A stretch of 64,000 nucleotides of DNA, taken from assembly GCA_013397075.1 (NCBI GenBank), contig VWZS01010170.1, forward strand, positions 310,001 through 374,000, read 5' to 3'. A model generated the notes under the pieces. That model searched no databases. It was not told the DNA's origin and saw only the letters and a list, made by a program, of their open reading frames with translations. Shown here piece after piece: positions 11,201 through 26,200 of this stretch. The position numbers and the translations under genes were made by a program. Each line of letters opens with the position of its first letter. Position 1 is the stretch's first letter. Source of the DNA: Rhabdornis inornatus. Taxonomy: Eukaryota; Chordata; Aves; Passeriformes; Rhabdornithidae.

Positions 11201-14200
11201 TTTAAACTGAGTAGTGGCATAATAGATAAAAATTTGTTGTGTAAGCCTGCAGTCACTGAATGGCTACTGGGAAACCCCTTAGGAAGGAATACCTTTGAAT
11301 AGGCTCTTCTGAGATAGAGTCTGTTGAGAATTATTTTTTTTGTTATATGCAAGTCAGGTATGTTCTCTTGCATACATCCCTTACTGCCTTGGTTTCAGGA
11401 TGCTCTGCAACTGTAGAGGTTTGCTAGTTGTTTGTTCATTTTTTTAAATGAAAAATTTCAGTTCTGTGATTCAAGGCATCTGCCTTCGAGGATGAACAGT
11501 ACGTGCTTATTCAGTAAGCTTCATGTTCAATTTGCTGTACTTGGTTAAAATGTATTCTTTTTCAAAGGAAAAAACCCAAAATTGCTGAAAGTGTGCTTTG
11601 GGACTGCTTATTTTGAGTTCCAATTAGTTGTCCATAATAATATTTTCCTGTCATGTCATTTTCCTTTAGCTTTTCCAGGTCCAGCTCTGTTAGTTGTTAA
11701 GTATTTATTTCTTAGTGATATTTTAGTAAGCACAGAATATTCTGAGTTGGAAGGACCCACAAGGATCATCATGTCCAAGTCTTGCCTCTGCACGGGACAC
11801 TGTTGTGTTGTATCTTGAAACCTAATTTCAGATTCAAGTATCTGTCTCTTTAGAGCCCAACATGGCATCTCAATGATAAGTCCATAGGAGAAACTGATGG
11901 TGATCATCCTCAATCGCTTGACCTCTTGTTTAGGCTGTCATCTGTCACCCCACTCGTGTCACACCGATCATTGTCTTCCCTGCACAGCTTATCTAGGTCA
12001 GTAGAGCCATTGTACATTGCTTTTATGACAGCCACAGTTGTTGTAGGTACATCTGGGCTGCTACAGGGAGATAATACATATTATTAGTGCTTGACTCTGC
12101 CAGTTCACCTGCTGTTCCAGTTTATTATGCTTTTTTTGTTTTGTTTTTTGGTGTTGAAGTAATTCAGTGGTATAAGAAGCTACTTTTATTTGCTTATTGA
12201 TGCTTTGTCTACAGCTTTTACTACTGGGACATACGCTGGTGCTTGGGTCCTCATTCAGTATAGCTGTTGGCATTGAAACTGTGTTTTTTCTGAAGCTACT
12301 GGCTATTGTGGCAGCTGCTGAAATTTGGAAGATAGAGGATTTTAGTAAGTAAGTTGAGAAGGCCTAGCAACACTTAAAGCAGATTTGAAAGTTGTACTAC
12401 ATCTGAATTACTCTAATACTTAGCTGCTTTGGAGCACAGTTACAGCCAAAAGTAGTGTCAATATATTGCCTTGCAGATGGGAAGTGCATCACAGGAAACA
12501 AGTTCCTGGTTTAAAGCAATTATTTTCTGTGCCATATAGGGTAGTTTTTTCTGCGAATCTTTCTTTTCTGGTGGTTGTAAGATTATTTTACTTAGTGGTG
12601 GTATAGTGTCATTGGCCAATGTGAGAGAATAAAGAATTTTGGTTTCTTTTATTTAAGAGAGGTGAAACTGGCTTTTGGATTTCACTGGTTATGCCTACAT
12701 GAATCTTCTCATCCACACCAAAAGGTCTGGAGAGCAACAAACAAGCAGAACTTTGAGTGAATGGATGTTATTGAGTCTAGGTAGGGAAACTTATTTGCTG
12801 TGTACATGATTTACGAAACGATCTGCAGTTAGGAGCAGATCGTTTCGTAAATCATGTACACAGCAAATAAGTTAAATGAACTTATTCATAGAACTGTTTC
12901 ATTTAAAACAGTTATATTTGAGTTGTGTAGTCCAAACATGCATGTCACCTGCACCTGCCTGCCTTTCACCATTCTGGTTCTGAATACTTAAGTGTAGGGT
13001 CTTTTTCCTATCCTGAAACTGTTGTTGCTGGTGATTCATACCCATCTTGGCGTTTTACCTTTGAGGTGAGACGCTGAAAGGAATTGGTTTGTTTCATATG
13101 TTCAAGTAATTCAGGATGCACTTAGTGCCATGGGAAGCTTCTGCAGAGTAATTCCATGTTTGAATGGTTTCCTTGGTCTGTGACCAGGTTTTTGGCATTC
13201 CTGTGGTAATTTGATACTGATGGCCTTGTTCCCAGCAGTGGTTGTGTGCTGTGTTCCCTTTGTAACTAGTCTCCAAACTCAGTCAAAATACTTGGACCTT
13301 CAAACCTTGAACACATTCAGTGGACAATCCCATTTCTGTCTTTCAAAAGAAAACACAGCAATTATCGAACCTTGGTAAAAGTCACCAGGTGACTGTGCAA
13401 GGTTGAACACTTAGTTTAACCTTTTCTTAGTAGAAGGTTAATGAATTTTGAGGTTAAATACTTGTTGTACAGCATGCCTTTTATGGATTATGTTATCTTT
13501 GAAGTGTCTTTTCTGGTGGCAGCCTCTCAAGTGGCTTTTTGGAGTCATATTACCAAGGATGCTCTGTTTAATCAGCTTGCATAAAAACCCAGGTTAGCTC
13601 TCTGCCGTGTGAAGGATCCGTGATCTTGCACTCAGGTTTCAGTGCTGCTTGACTTAACAATGTTTGGTCTTGTAATAAAAAGCTTGAAAGCTTGTCGTGA
13701 GCTCCTCTTGCAAAGGTGTGAAGCATGCCGTGAGAAAAGTGTCCCAGAGATTTTGGGAGGAGTGGTGGCACTCATAAACTCTCCTGCATGTGTATAGACT
13801 GAAGTAGTTCTAAAGCAATTTAGCCAAGTCTTTATTTGAATCCATGCTAGAGAACTTAAGTATGCTAGTGAAAATTTTAGGGCTGATAGCTGTTGTGGGA
13901 TTTTAACATATTAATGCTTATTGTCTTAAAACCTTTTGTTAGGTGGTATTTTCTTTCAAGATCAATTGACAGAGCAGAGCTGGCCTGTGGAAGGTCACAG
14001 CCTGATGTAACGTTTTCAGATGGCTCAGTCAGTCTATACACTTGTAGAGGGATGTAAGTGAAATCTCTTATGCTTGTGTGTTTTTCTGTGGTTTCTTCCA
14101 GTATATCTAAGGCAGCAAATATCTCTTGGCTCTAGGTGTAAAACAGCATGAAACTAATAGGCATGTTTCTAGCAATCTTCATGGCAGTTCAATTTCAAAT

Positions 14201-17200
14201 GCAGGAGGTAAACCTGGAGAAGACAAATACAGGTGATTATGCTGACTTTGATTGCCAGGGCTAACCTCCCTGAAAATGACTGGTTTATTGCCTTTCAGAG
14301 TAAAATACTGGTTTCTTCTTTCTTGAAGTGGTGGCTTGTTAAGAGTTGTCTAAGTCTTATGGATTAAAGCATATAATGTCAGGGCATTGATGCTGAACTG
14401 TTAGAGAGCCGTGCATACCCAGGCAGGGCTGTCAAGAATGTGTTCCTGAGAGGGATGGATTGCCAAAAAGTAAGACTTGATCGTGTTGTCTCCACTGCAG
14501 ATATCTCAGTATGCTAATTGTTGGTGAATATCATTATTATCTGAAGAATATTCTTTGGCATTTAAACACCTTGGGACAGACATGGTTTCATTTGCAAGGT
14601 GCCAATCCCACCTAGTCTCATTGTAGATGCTTTAAGAGTAATATGCATAATATGGTTCTTACACCAACCAGGAATGTTGACATGTTAAAAATATTTCAGA
14701 ATCCAGTGCCTCAGGGATCTGCTTTGGTGGCTAAATGGTGAATCTAGCTGCAACAAGCAGAGGAGTTACATGCATACTGCACAGAGCTTCTGAAAAGATG
14801 ACTTGATCCAACACGGATGATTTCTTGGCAGTTTTGTGTTTGCAGACAGTGCTGTTGGTGTACTAGGGATGCTGTGGGTTGTCTACTTCTAACACTGCAG
14901 ATTTTGGCAGTGTGTGCATTTCAGATCCTTCTTCAACCTAGGTTCTTACAGGTTTTTTTTTCCCTTAATTTTCTTCTGACAGTAAGAATGCTTTTGCTAT
15001 TAGCTGTGCATGTGTTGAAGACCTTCAAAAATTGTCTTTTTGATCCATTTTGGTGTTCTGAGGTTTATCTGAGGTTTCAGGGCTGAAAAGTTAGTGTCAC
15101 TGAAGGGATGCTTTAAACATAGTTCTTTCTCCAGAACAGCTCTATTTGGTCCTGAATTTAATTTGTGTTTCAGACATCACTAGTTAATTTATAGTCATGC
15201 TAGCAATAGAATGTTTTCAGCTCAGGTGTCAGCTTCAGTTGCCAGAGGTTACACTGCACTTCAGTCTCCTATGTAAGGCAGAGTGCCAGTAGACCAGTAC
15301 GTAAGTCTTGACGATTTGTGAAGGGAAAGGGGGCACTTCTCAAGACTAGGAATAATTTTTAGCTTTGGAATTTTGTGCACCACATTTTACAGCAAGAAGA
15401 ATTAAATTCTACTTCACAATTTTCCTTGTGAATGGTAAGGATAGAACATTAGTTGAATTTTCAACCAAAGGCACAGATAGCTTAATTGTGGGTTTAGAAT
15501 TTTTGTTCATTCTGCACAGATTTGTTTATGTTGAATTGTAGTAGGAAGCTGAAAAGGTAATACTCAGGGAAATAAGCCTGAAAGTGACTTTCTGGGGTTT
15601 AGGATACTTTTACCAAATATGAGACATCAATCTTTTACTGTAGTAAATAGATAAAGTCTAGGTTTTGTGAGAGTCAGCGTTACCTGACTTCATGTCACTG
15701 TGTATCCATCTCATGTCTTTGCCAGCCCAATTGATTTGGCTATTTATTGGAAAGGTGGAATTTGGGGTCTCTCACAAATGGGCTACATCACTGAGGATTA
15801 AAACATAAGGGGTTTTTTTTCTGGTGAAATTGATGGACAAGGGCCTATCCTGCATGCAGTTCCAGAGGCTATAAAATGGGGAGCAGCCTGCTTCATTAGA
15901 TTTTGAGTCCCTAATTCTGGGCTTATTTAAGGTCTGAGAGAGGGGGCAGGGCCATCTTTGGCAAGCACTAGTTACATTTTGATTACATCTATGAGATGAC
16001 ATACGGTTTCTGACACTCTCTCTTTGAATAATTCAAGATTTGCTAGGTCAGAACTCTGATTTACTTGAAACATAGGTAGATGTGTTTTTTTTATCATCAG
16101 CCGGGTTTTAATATAGATCTTGAGCAGCACAAGTTTATAAAACCTACATTATAGATTAGCCAGATTTTTACTGAAATTAATTTCCTGGGTGCTTTCATGT
16201 AGTGACTTCGCTGTTTGGAGCAGATTCTTAATAGGGTCCACCTTGTGTCCAGCACTTCCAAGCTAATTTTTTCTTTGTTTCCTGCTCTTCAGTTTGCCTT
16301 GATTGTAAGAGAAATGCATTTTTATATTTAACAGAGGGTTTTTTCCCCAGTCAATCCAGAACTCCTAACTTGTTAGATATGTCTGTTCAAGAGACTGGAA
16401 AGAATTCAGTACTTCAAGGAGAAATCCTTCAGAGGAATCTTTCTGTAGTGCAAAATTTATTCTCAAAAGCGTTTCCCTAGAGTGAAAGCATAGTAACATT
16501 GAATTTTCTCATTATATGTAAGGGTGGTAGTTCTGCATTTTTTAGAGGATGGAGTGGGAAGTAACAAAATCAAATCATGTTTGCTTGCACAAATTATAAG
16601 AAATCCTGGGTTGTCATTACCACAGTGCTGCTTTCCTTGAGAGAGCAGTTTTTTCTGCTTTCCTTGAGAGAGCAGAAAAAAACTCGTCTTTCAAGAGAAA
16701 CCTCTTTTTCAATTCAGAGTGTACATATTGAGATTATGTGGTGGTAATGGTATTCTGGTGTTAACCAAGAGTAGAAATGTCACAATAAGAGTTTCAACTC
16801 CAAGAAACTTGTGGACTAATGAAGATTAGATGAAGTGTAAATGAAAATACCCAGGTAGGAGCACTTAGAAAACATGGAATATATTTTGAGAAGCAACTCA
16901 TAAATTGGAAGCTTGTAGTCTACATTAAGATGTTTAAGATTCTTGAAGAAGACATGCACCACAGGAGCTTGAAAGTATGTTTTTGTGCTATTACAGCTGC
17001 TGGCACATGAGTGTTTGAACAATTTGGAGGCAAGATAGGGGATTATCACAGTGATACAGGGACACTGACTAGTGATTGACTGTTTAGTTTGCTTAAGTGT
17101 GAGAATGTGGTGTGGTTATGTAAGACTGAGTGAAATTCAGACTGAAAAGGAGGAGGTTCTTCGCATGAATGATTGTGGATCTGTGAAGTGCCTCATCAGA

Positions 17201-20200
17201 AGGCTTCATAGTGTAAGAAATTTAAGCAGGCTTAAAAGAAAACTGAAGTACTTGGAAGAAATCCACAAAGGCCACCAAACAGGAATCAAAAAAGGCTCAG
17301 GAAAACACCTGAAATTAGTTTGGGGATGAAGAACACTTTGGAATATCTGGGGATTTTTTCTGTTTGTTTTTTGAGATAGCACTAGATGGAAGTTGTGTCA
17401 TACTATGAAGGAAGAACTTGAACAAAGAGAGCAGAAGGGAGAGAAAACCCAATGTGTGACTAAAGTCTTTTCACATGAAAATACTGAAATTGTGAAATGG
17501 TGTAAGCAGTAATGAAAATGGCGAAAACACACTTGATTTCAGGGTGTAGGGGGGGTAGGTATTTGTATTCAGTATGAACCTGAATATATAGATATTAGTT
17601 GAAGGAAATAAAATTTCTAATTTTTATTTTTCTCTTTATTAGCAAAACCAAATAGGAAGCTGACATTCCTGTACTTGGCCAATGATGTCATACAGAACAG
17701 CAAAAGGAAAGGACCAGAATTTACAAAAGACTTTGCTCCAGTAATAGTGGAGGCTTTTAAGCATGTTTCAAGGTACAGTATACTTGTATGTGCAGTGTCC
17801 TTCATACTGCGTTTGAAGGGCATTTAGAGAAGTCACCAGTTGACAACAGTCTTCTGGCCCAGCTAGTCTTCGTGTGCTATTTCTGTACTTGAAATCTTGT
17901 TAGTTTAATTTATTCAGTGTTCTTTTGATCTTGGGTAGTCTTACTACTGTTAGATGAAGTTTGATAGTAAATTCATCAGCATTCAGTCCCTTTTTGCCTA
18001 GGAAGGCTGTTAGCTATTCCTGAAACTAAGACTTGCTTACTGTCTGTGTTTATGTGCTGCAACAGTTTGACATTTTTCATTACTGGGTGTTGCATGATTT
18101 GTTTTTCCCCAGCAGCTTCTAATCTCACTGCATGAGGAAGCTAGAACCTTGATACAGGATTGTTTTCACAATGATACACAGCTGTTGAAGCAACATAAAC
18201 CTATTAGTGGTGTTTGCAGATTTATGGGTTAAAAAAATAGAGTTGGGTGTTTTTATTTTTTTTTTCTGTCTGCTTGCTAGGATGCCTTGAACTGGTCTTT
18301 GCTTTCTTTTAAAATGTGAATTTGTTGTTTTCTGAGATTATTGCACTTCTGATGCTTGGATATTGCTAAGGTCTGTGAAGGTCTTTCTGTGAAAAATAAT
18401 TATACAGCAGTGCTTTACTTCTACCTTATGCTGATATTTGTTTTTTTTCGTTGTAACAGTGAGTCTGATGAGAGTTGTAAGAAACACCTTGGCCGGGTGC
18501 TGTCTATCTGGGAAGAAAGGTCTGTTTATGAAAATGATGTATTAGAACAACTTAGGCAAGCTTTGTGTAAGTATTTTGTGCGCGTATGAAGGTTCAGTCT
18601 CCTATTTGAAATAGTATTTCCCTGACTGCTGTGTTTGTTTTCATTTAGATGGAGACAGAAAGGTGAGGAAGCGCACATATGAACAGATCAAAGTTGATGA
18701 AAATAACTGTTCACCTCGAAGTTCTCCCACTGATCCTCCTCAGGTAAAAACATGTTTATAAAATTCTCTATTTACATATGGTTTCATATAGAATTTTTCA
18801 GTTGCTCTTTTTTTTTGAATGGTCTCTATTTTGCAGGGAGGTACTGTTACTGAGCGAGGGTGGCTACCCCTGAAACTTTTCATAGTTTTTCAGTGGGGTA
18901 TGCTGTAACTTTATGTATTTGACATTAAACTTAAATGTATAAACTGTATGTCCAGCTTTGTTCTAGTCAGGATTTCAGTAGTAGTTTCTACAATGTATTG
19001 AGTTCTCATTCAGTTTCCAGGGTAGTAGTGAGTAACACATGTTAAGGATTTGAGTAAGATTAAGGATTTATCAATAAAATATTTCCCAAAGTTTTAGTCA
19101 TGATGGCTGTGAAAAATTCTTGTCTACCTTGCACTGTTACAGCTCTTCTAATTCTTGTGGGGTTTTGTTGCCGTATTGTCCTATCTCAAAATGATTTTTT
19201 GTTATTGCAAAGAACAACTGTCCTCAAGTCATCACAGTTTAGTATGTTTTTCTGTAGCAGATATCTGGGCTTCTGTGAACATCAGCCCTACTTCCAGAAG
19301 TGCACTGATAGTCTTTTGCAATAGTGGAGCAAAACAACCAGAAAAGTAATTTAAAAAAAATGTATAATAAAATGAAAGGTACCGTAAAATAATCACTACT
19401 GTCAAGAACAAAAGGTTTATATTGGTATTCCTATACCAAGAATTTAAAAAGCTCTTGTAGAAAGGAAACCTTTAAAACTAGAAATACTGCAGTGTTGTCC
19501 TGAGAATTAACGGTTTGGTTTTGATTTGTTTTGAATCTAAAGGTGATACTGTAAATGCTGTTAAAATCACCCTCAAATCAATCAGCTACAAGCTTGTTGT
19601 AAAATACTTTTGTTTTGTTCTAGGACGTGTTTATTTAAACTAGTTCTCAATCTTGCATGCTTTTTTCAGACCACAGATCTCATTAGAGCATTACAAGAAC
19701 TAGAAAACGCTGCCTCTGGGGATGCAGCAGTTCACCAGAGAATAGCTTCTTTGCCTATAGAGGTCCAGGATGTGTCCCTGTTAGACAGAATAACAGGTGA
19801 GGGTTGGGGGCCTGGTAACCGAAATGCTCTTCTAAGAATGTAATGGTACATAATGAAATCACGTTTCACTTGTTTTTCTTTGCTTGCTTTATAGATAAGG
19901 AATCTGGAGAGCAGCTTTCCAAAATGGTAGATGATGCATGTATGTTGCTGGCGGATTACAATGGCAGATTGGCAGCTGAAATAGATGATAGAAAACAGCT
20001 AACTCGAATGTTATCAGACTTTCTCCGATGTCAAAAAGAGTTCCTTGCAGAGAAAGAACATAAGCTGGAAGTGCGTAATGTTTTGTTTTAGTCCCTTCTT
20101 CACTAAAGCTTGTTCTTGCAAATATTTTTGGTTAGCCTAAACAACTTCTCTCTCCAAAGATAAATGTTTTATTGCCATTGTTATGTCTTTGTTTCCAACA

Positions 20201-23200
20201 TATTGTGAACACATTGTTTGATTCTAGTGTTCTAAGCCTACTCTAAACCAGGTCTTTCTGCTTTTTTAGCTATTCAGTCTTGGTTATACCTACAGACTTA
20301 GTTTTAGTAGTGCAGATAGAAAGTCCCTGGTGTTACAAACTTAATTCTTCATAGTGTAATTTTCTTTCCATGCTCTTTTCATTCATTGTTGTAAGTCTTA
20401 GTTATGTATTTGCTAAAGGATAAGAATTTAATTCCAGGTTTCAGCACAACTTTTTAACCTGACTCAAGCATCCATTAAACTCTGTAAAATGTAGTTGTAG
20501 CTTCTACAGCCTCTAACACAGCTGGGTATTAGCACTAGCACCAGCAGGACAAGACAGATCATAATAAAAGAAGGATGCAGGGTGAGCAGCTCATTATTAG
20601 CAAATGATCCCTGAAGTTAGTCTGTTCTTCGCTGTTACCAGTCATCTGTTTTCCTTTCCTACCATGTAATAGTGGACAAGCCTCCTGTTGAACATTCCAA
20701 ATATTTAGAATATGTCCATAATTTAATGTCAGTTGTTTCCCAGTGCTAACTTGGGTGTTACAATAATGGAATTGAAGCTGCATCATTTTGCAAGGGGAGA
20801 TGTCTGAACAATCACGGTGCTCTGTAACTGCAACATATGCATATGGGGTCCCAAAACTAATTACTCTTCAGGTTTCATCATATACCCTTGTCAAGAGCAT
20901 TTTCTTTCCCTAGTGGTTTCTTTACCTTTTTATAACTTCATAATTTGGATTCAGATTTTGTTGTGCATTTGTTCTGGAAAATGCTGTTCATAATGTATTT
21001 GAAGTCATCAATCAGATCAGTTGGATCATTCCTGGCCTACTCTTACTTCCTGACTTACTTCCTTTCCTCTATGCCTCACAGAAAAGCAATTGATGAAGGT
21101 TCTTCCTGTCAACCTTACTGTGTTTATCCTGTGGGAAGAATATCAACCAACTTCATGTAAGATATATGGTATGCGCGGTAGTGCTGGTTTCAGTAGCAGC
21201 TGATCCAACTGCATAATGGAACCTGGAAGATTAAAGAACAGGAAGCCTTAGCTTTTCATCGCATGCCCTACCTTCCCTCTGCCTGTGTAATGAGTTTGAA
21301 GAACAAGTTCCTACAGTTTCAGTGAAGGGCTGGTTATCTAGAGGCACTGACTTGTTTATATAGCTCATTACCAGCAGTTGTACCCTGTTTAGTTATAGTA
21401 GACTACCAGGATAGTGAGTTGCTCAAAAGGCAGTGACTTAGTCCTTCAGACAGATTTACACTTCTGTAAAACAGGAGCACTCAGTTTAAATTAAATTAAA
21501 AATGGTAGTGCAGCTGTGAACAGATTCCACCCTTGTTTTTGTTTTCAATAAATATAAACCAGTGTAATGTCCCAATATTAATAGATCAGAGAATTTATAA
21601 TCCTGAGAGAAAGCAATTGCATATTACTGGGCTGTTATGGTCCTTCACATGGATTCTTGGCTGAACTATTTAGACCGCTAAAGAATTTAATTCTAGTATA
21701 GCACAGTTTCATTTTTGGACTAGTTTGAGGTCTTTCTTTAAAAAGTAGGAAACAGTCCTCAGTGTCTGTGGCTTTCTGTTTTAAACAGATGAAGTCCTAG
21801 GATGTTGAAGTACACTGTAAGAATGTTTTTAGGCTGATTAGTGTGGCATAAATATGATTTCCTAATACAGAACTACGAGCCATGATGGTGTCAACCCAGT
21901 TACTAATAAAGGCCTATGAGCCAAGAGATTTCGAAAAACAAGAACCTTAAAACGAAGTTTCTGAACTAGTGTGACTTCATGCTCACTACCAGTAGTGCTT
22001 TTTGGTTTGGGAAGTAGAGGCTGATAAACATTGTGAAGTTTTGAAATGTAAGATTAGGATGTCTTAGTGATATTGTCTGTAGGGTTTCCTGACTTCACAC
22101 ATGTAGGATTTATTTTGGTGTTTAAGAAATGGACATGAAGCAAGGACTCTTTTTTTTTTTTACAGATTGGGGGAAATTCCATGGCTCAAATTGAAGCTTG
22201 CTTCTTGGCTTCTCATTTGAAATAGCACTGGGAGAGGGCCTGTCATCTAATTCTTTGAGAATATATTTCCCTGAAATGTCTGTCCCTAGGTTTTGCTGTT
22301 CAAGTTTCATTTCTGGTGAAATTAATTTGTTCCAGATAAGCTTGTTTCACATGTTAGACTTCTGACTATTAACGCTTTCCCAAGTATAACATGATCTCTC
22401 AATTGTAACAGAAAGTCTTTATTTCTTCCTGAATTACTATCACCAATCTGTGAGTATAATGCTGAGATCCTACCTTACCAAACAGGTATGGTAAGGAACA
22501 AGTGGGTGTATTCTTAGTTGAATCTAGAAATGTTACCTGCTGTTAACCTTGTTTAACAATTTGAATTGGAATTCCCAAAGAATTGTCAGTAGCTTTCAGC
22601 TTTAGATAGAAGCTTTAGACCTAAATTTGCAGATATTTTATCTTCAAAAGATAATTTACAGGTAAGTAGTTTTGAATAGCCAATCTGTTGAATAACCATG
22701 AGTAATTTTTTAAGAATAAGAGTCTCTCTAATAGTTATTTCTGAAACAGAAGTGCACAATTCCCATCAAAAGCAAGGTAATGTATGTGCTAAATCTTGAC
22801 AGGAAATTTTGATAACAGGTAAATAATGTCTGCATCAAAAGCTAACTGTACTGCTTGGTAGGTGACTTTCCTAAGTATGTTTGGGGTAAGTAGTGTCATC
22901 TTTAACCTTAAGTTGTTTTTTTTAACATCTGTCTAGCTTCTGTTGCAGGTGGTGGACATGGACCTATCTTCTAATGATGTCACCATCCATTAGTACACAC
23001 ATCCTGCTAAAAATAAATTTAAGAATCAAAATCTTGTATTGTCTGTTGTTTTTGAAAACTTGAAGAGGAGGAATACTATAACTACTCATCCCAAACCTCT
23101 GCTATTTTCATCTATATTCTCACATGCATTACAGAGTTTATGCCTGAGATGGATAAGTATTTATCCAGTGTAATTTCTTTTTCTTGAAGACTAAAACTTT

Positions 23201-26200
23201 CACATGGTTGTTCCTAAAACTCTCACATTCTTTCAGTGAAATAATTCAAAATTCCCAGTGCATAGGGGGATTGCTTGCATTGAAGCTGCCATTTCCAAAA
23301 GGAGAAAGCTGTGAAAACAAGACTTTTTCAGCCTTTTGCTTTTGAACTTGCACTGTTGGGTTTACATGATCAGAAATGAGAAGTGATGAATGTTGGACTT
23401 GTCCTTCACAAGCACAATAAAAAAACTTTTTTAGGTAACAGAGAAGGTGTACTTTATAATTGCACTTAGACCCCTTTAGAACCCCTCTCAAATTTAGGAT
23501 CATGCTAAGGAGTCTTTTTCCTCCACTTTTGGTAGTTTTAGAGTAATATTAATATTTAAGGTTCAGTGTACTTTGGCTCCAGCTAGGATTTCTAGCTAGA
23601 TAAGATTCTGTTCATTAGGGAAAATGGAAATTTTTACAGAAATATTTTTTGCGGAACTCTTTTTTTTTTCTGAAGCCTTTGAGTACTAATACCATTCCTG
23701 TTTTCTACTACTTCGATTGACTTTTCTCCTCTTTCCTTCTGTGTTGTGTCTCCCTCCTTATCTCCCTGCCCAACCCCTAGGTTTTGAACAAAAATACTGG
23801 TTGGTCTCTTGGTATCACTGAAGGATAAGATGAGATTTTTACATTACATGGGAACAAGTAATTGGGTGTACATAAATTGAGACCCAGATGGCTCATGTCC
23901 TTTTGATAACTGTCCTGTTATTCTAGAATTAATATGGTCTTAAAAATGACATGAACAAGAGAAGTACTTGATTTACTGTTCTTTCATGTTTCTTTGCTTT
24001 TGCCTCTCCCTCCCACAGACTCCTGGATTGGACTTACTAGATTTCAAATAAAGGATTTGATAGTTGGGCATCTTACATGTCTCATGAACAGTCACAAAGA
24101 CACCATCTCACCTTCATTTTGACCTTATGGAAAGATGTAATATTGCTACACTTAGCATATAGCGGATAGGCAGTTTCTTGCGCACTCTTACCAATTTTCC
24201 GCTTTAAATTTGGGAATATCTTGTCACTAGATCCAGAATTTTATGAGGGAAATGCTACTTTGGGAAGCCTGCTCTGATTTAGCAGCTTACATTTAATTAA
24301 TACACTTAATGGTGCTATCTTGCATTTCTGATTTTCTACAGCTCTGTAGGCAATATTCATCTTCTTATGCTCACACATCTGGTTTTAATTGTGGTTTCTT
24401 AGTGTGTTGAGAGAATATGATATGTTCAATGCATGTTTATGTCATGATTGAGCTTTTATGGCTCCATATAGCTTGACTTGTCTTTGACTTGTCTTCTTAA
24501 AGGTTTTAATTTTGTCTTGGAATTTTACAGATAAACAGCATGCAGTTAGTCAGCCTTGACTTTAGCTCTGGATTTGAAATACTTTTTTTTTCCTGTTCAG
24601 TTCACACTTAGTGGTTTCAAATGTAGACAGAAATACTAAGCAAACAGTTTAGGACTGGCATTGATATAACAGGCCTCTTATCCTTAAGTTTTGCAGTGCT
24701 GAACTGGCTTGGTACTGTTGTCTTCTGTTGCCCTTCACCATGGCCTTCATATTATCACAGGGTGTAGCACTTTCCTTGCTGGCCTTTTTTTTGTTTAAAC
24801 CCCTTATCCTTCCTTCCTATGTTAGTATGTCAGCTTCTTTTGCTCAGTGACAGAGTACTTAAGGTAATATATTCCATTGCACTTTGCATTTTTTAAGTCC
24901 ACTTCAGATAATTGGGATTCATTTCTTCATAACCTTGCAGCTCAGGAAAATTACTTAAATTATTTACCTAAATTATTTTACTGAGCTTTGGTTGAAGATT
25001 GATTTGTAGGATAAGCCTGACATTGCCTTTTGTTATGGAGTAGAGTTTGCAGCATTGAAGGTGATCTACAACTCCATGAATGTGGCAGCAGCACAGTAAC
25101 TCAGGTTATTCTGGACTTGGAGCTGAGCAGCTAATAGTGCAGTGATTACAGAACTGGTAACTGGAAAGTATCAGGAAGTGGTCAGTAAGGTTCATCCAAA
25201 CCCACTAGGACTGTTTTGAGTATTTAAGATCTGATACATGCTTGGTAACAGAAATGGTGGTACCTAGTAGTGGTACAAACATACTGTGTGATCTCTTGAC
25301 GTGATGAACCACTGTATTCATTTTTGTTCAAGACTGCAGCTTCAAAAATTGAAGCTGACTTGTCAATGCTTCCAGTTCAGGGAATATATGACTTCTATTG
25401 AAAGAAATCTTTTTGAGTTGAGGCAGATGTTCTTTGGCTGAGCAGAACATGACTGTGGATTTTTNGCTTTTGCTGGAATTACTTTCTCTAGTGGCCCAGT
25501 TCCAAGTAATTTGCACTGCTTTTCAGAGAAATGTGTGTAGCTCTTCACCATCAGGATGGGCATGTAGGGTAAAGATCTCTAATAGGTGTATTTTTTATGT
25601 TCTAGCTCTCCCCGTCCTGCTGTGTATGAAATGAAATGTGATTCAGGAACAGGCCAATATGCCTAGATATTTGTGTAGATTGGTTGAAATCTCTTGCTTA
25701 TAGGTTGGCCATTTGAGCGGCTTTGTGTAGTGTAAATGCTTTATTCGAGTTGCACAGTGCAAGTCTTTCAGTGAATACCAGCATTGGGGTTGTGTTTCAT
25801 AAAAACAAAAACTAAATTTCAGTGAGATCAGTAGTTTGTATTATCTACCCAAAGGTGACTGGGGAGAATTAAGTGATCACTAAAATAGTAATTTCTCCTT
25901 AAGGTTTATTTAGCTGGAAGTTAAGGTGAGGAGATGTTTAAAATAAGACATAGGATGCCTCACTTATCTGCAGTGGAAGTAGGCTTGCTAAGTGTTTTTA
26001 CGTGTTGCTGGCCTGTCTTTTAGATGGGGTCTTTGTTTCCATAAGCACTTTTTTCGGTGACAGGAGATAAACTTGCAGAGTTTTGTAGAAGTAACTTGCA
26101 AGACTAGCGTGGAGAACAGCAGCCCTTATCTCAGACACAACACAGCAAAACCAAATGGTCAGTGCATTTTGTTCCCCTGCGTTGTACCCATTCTGTGAGA

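Larger units (their letters stand above)
8264..17642 (+). other. RPRD1A: RPRD1A intron 1 (9.4 kb)
   Basis: A GTGAGC...TTATTAG intron, phase 1. It holds the 39-bp inverted repeat (12.79 kb), the 27-bp duplication (16.63 kb) and a CR1 fragment (11.73 kb). The first 240 bases remain CpG-rich. No further coding exon was found. Confidence 0.85.

Noticed and set aside
25465..25465. Single undetermined base N
   Set aside because: This is an assembly ambiguity in intron 6 with no effect on any feature.
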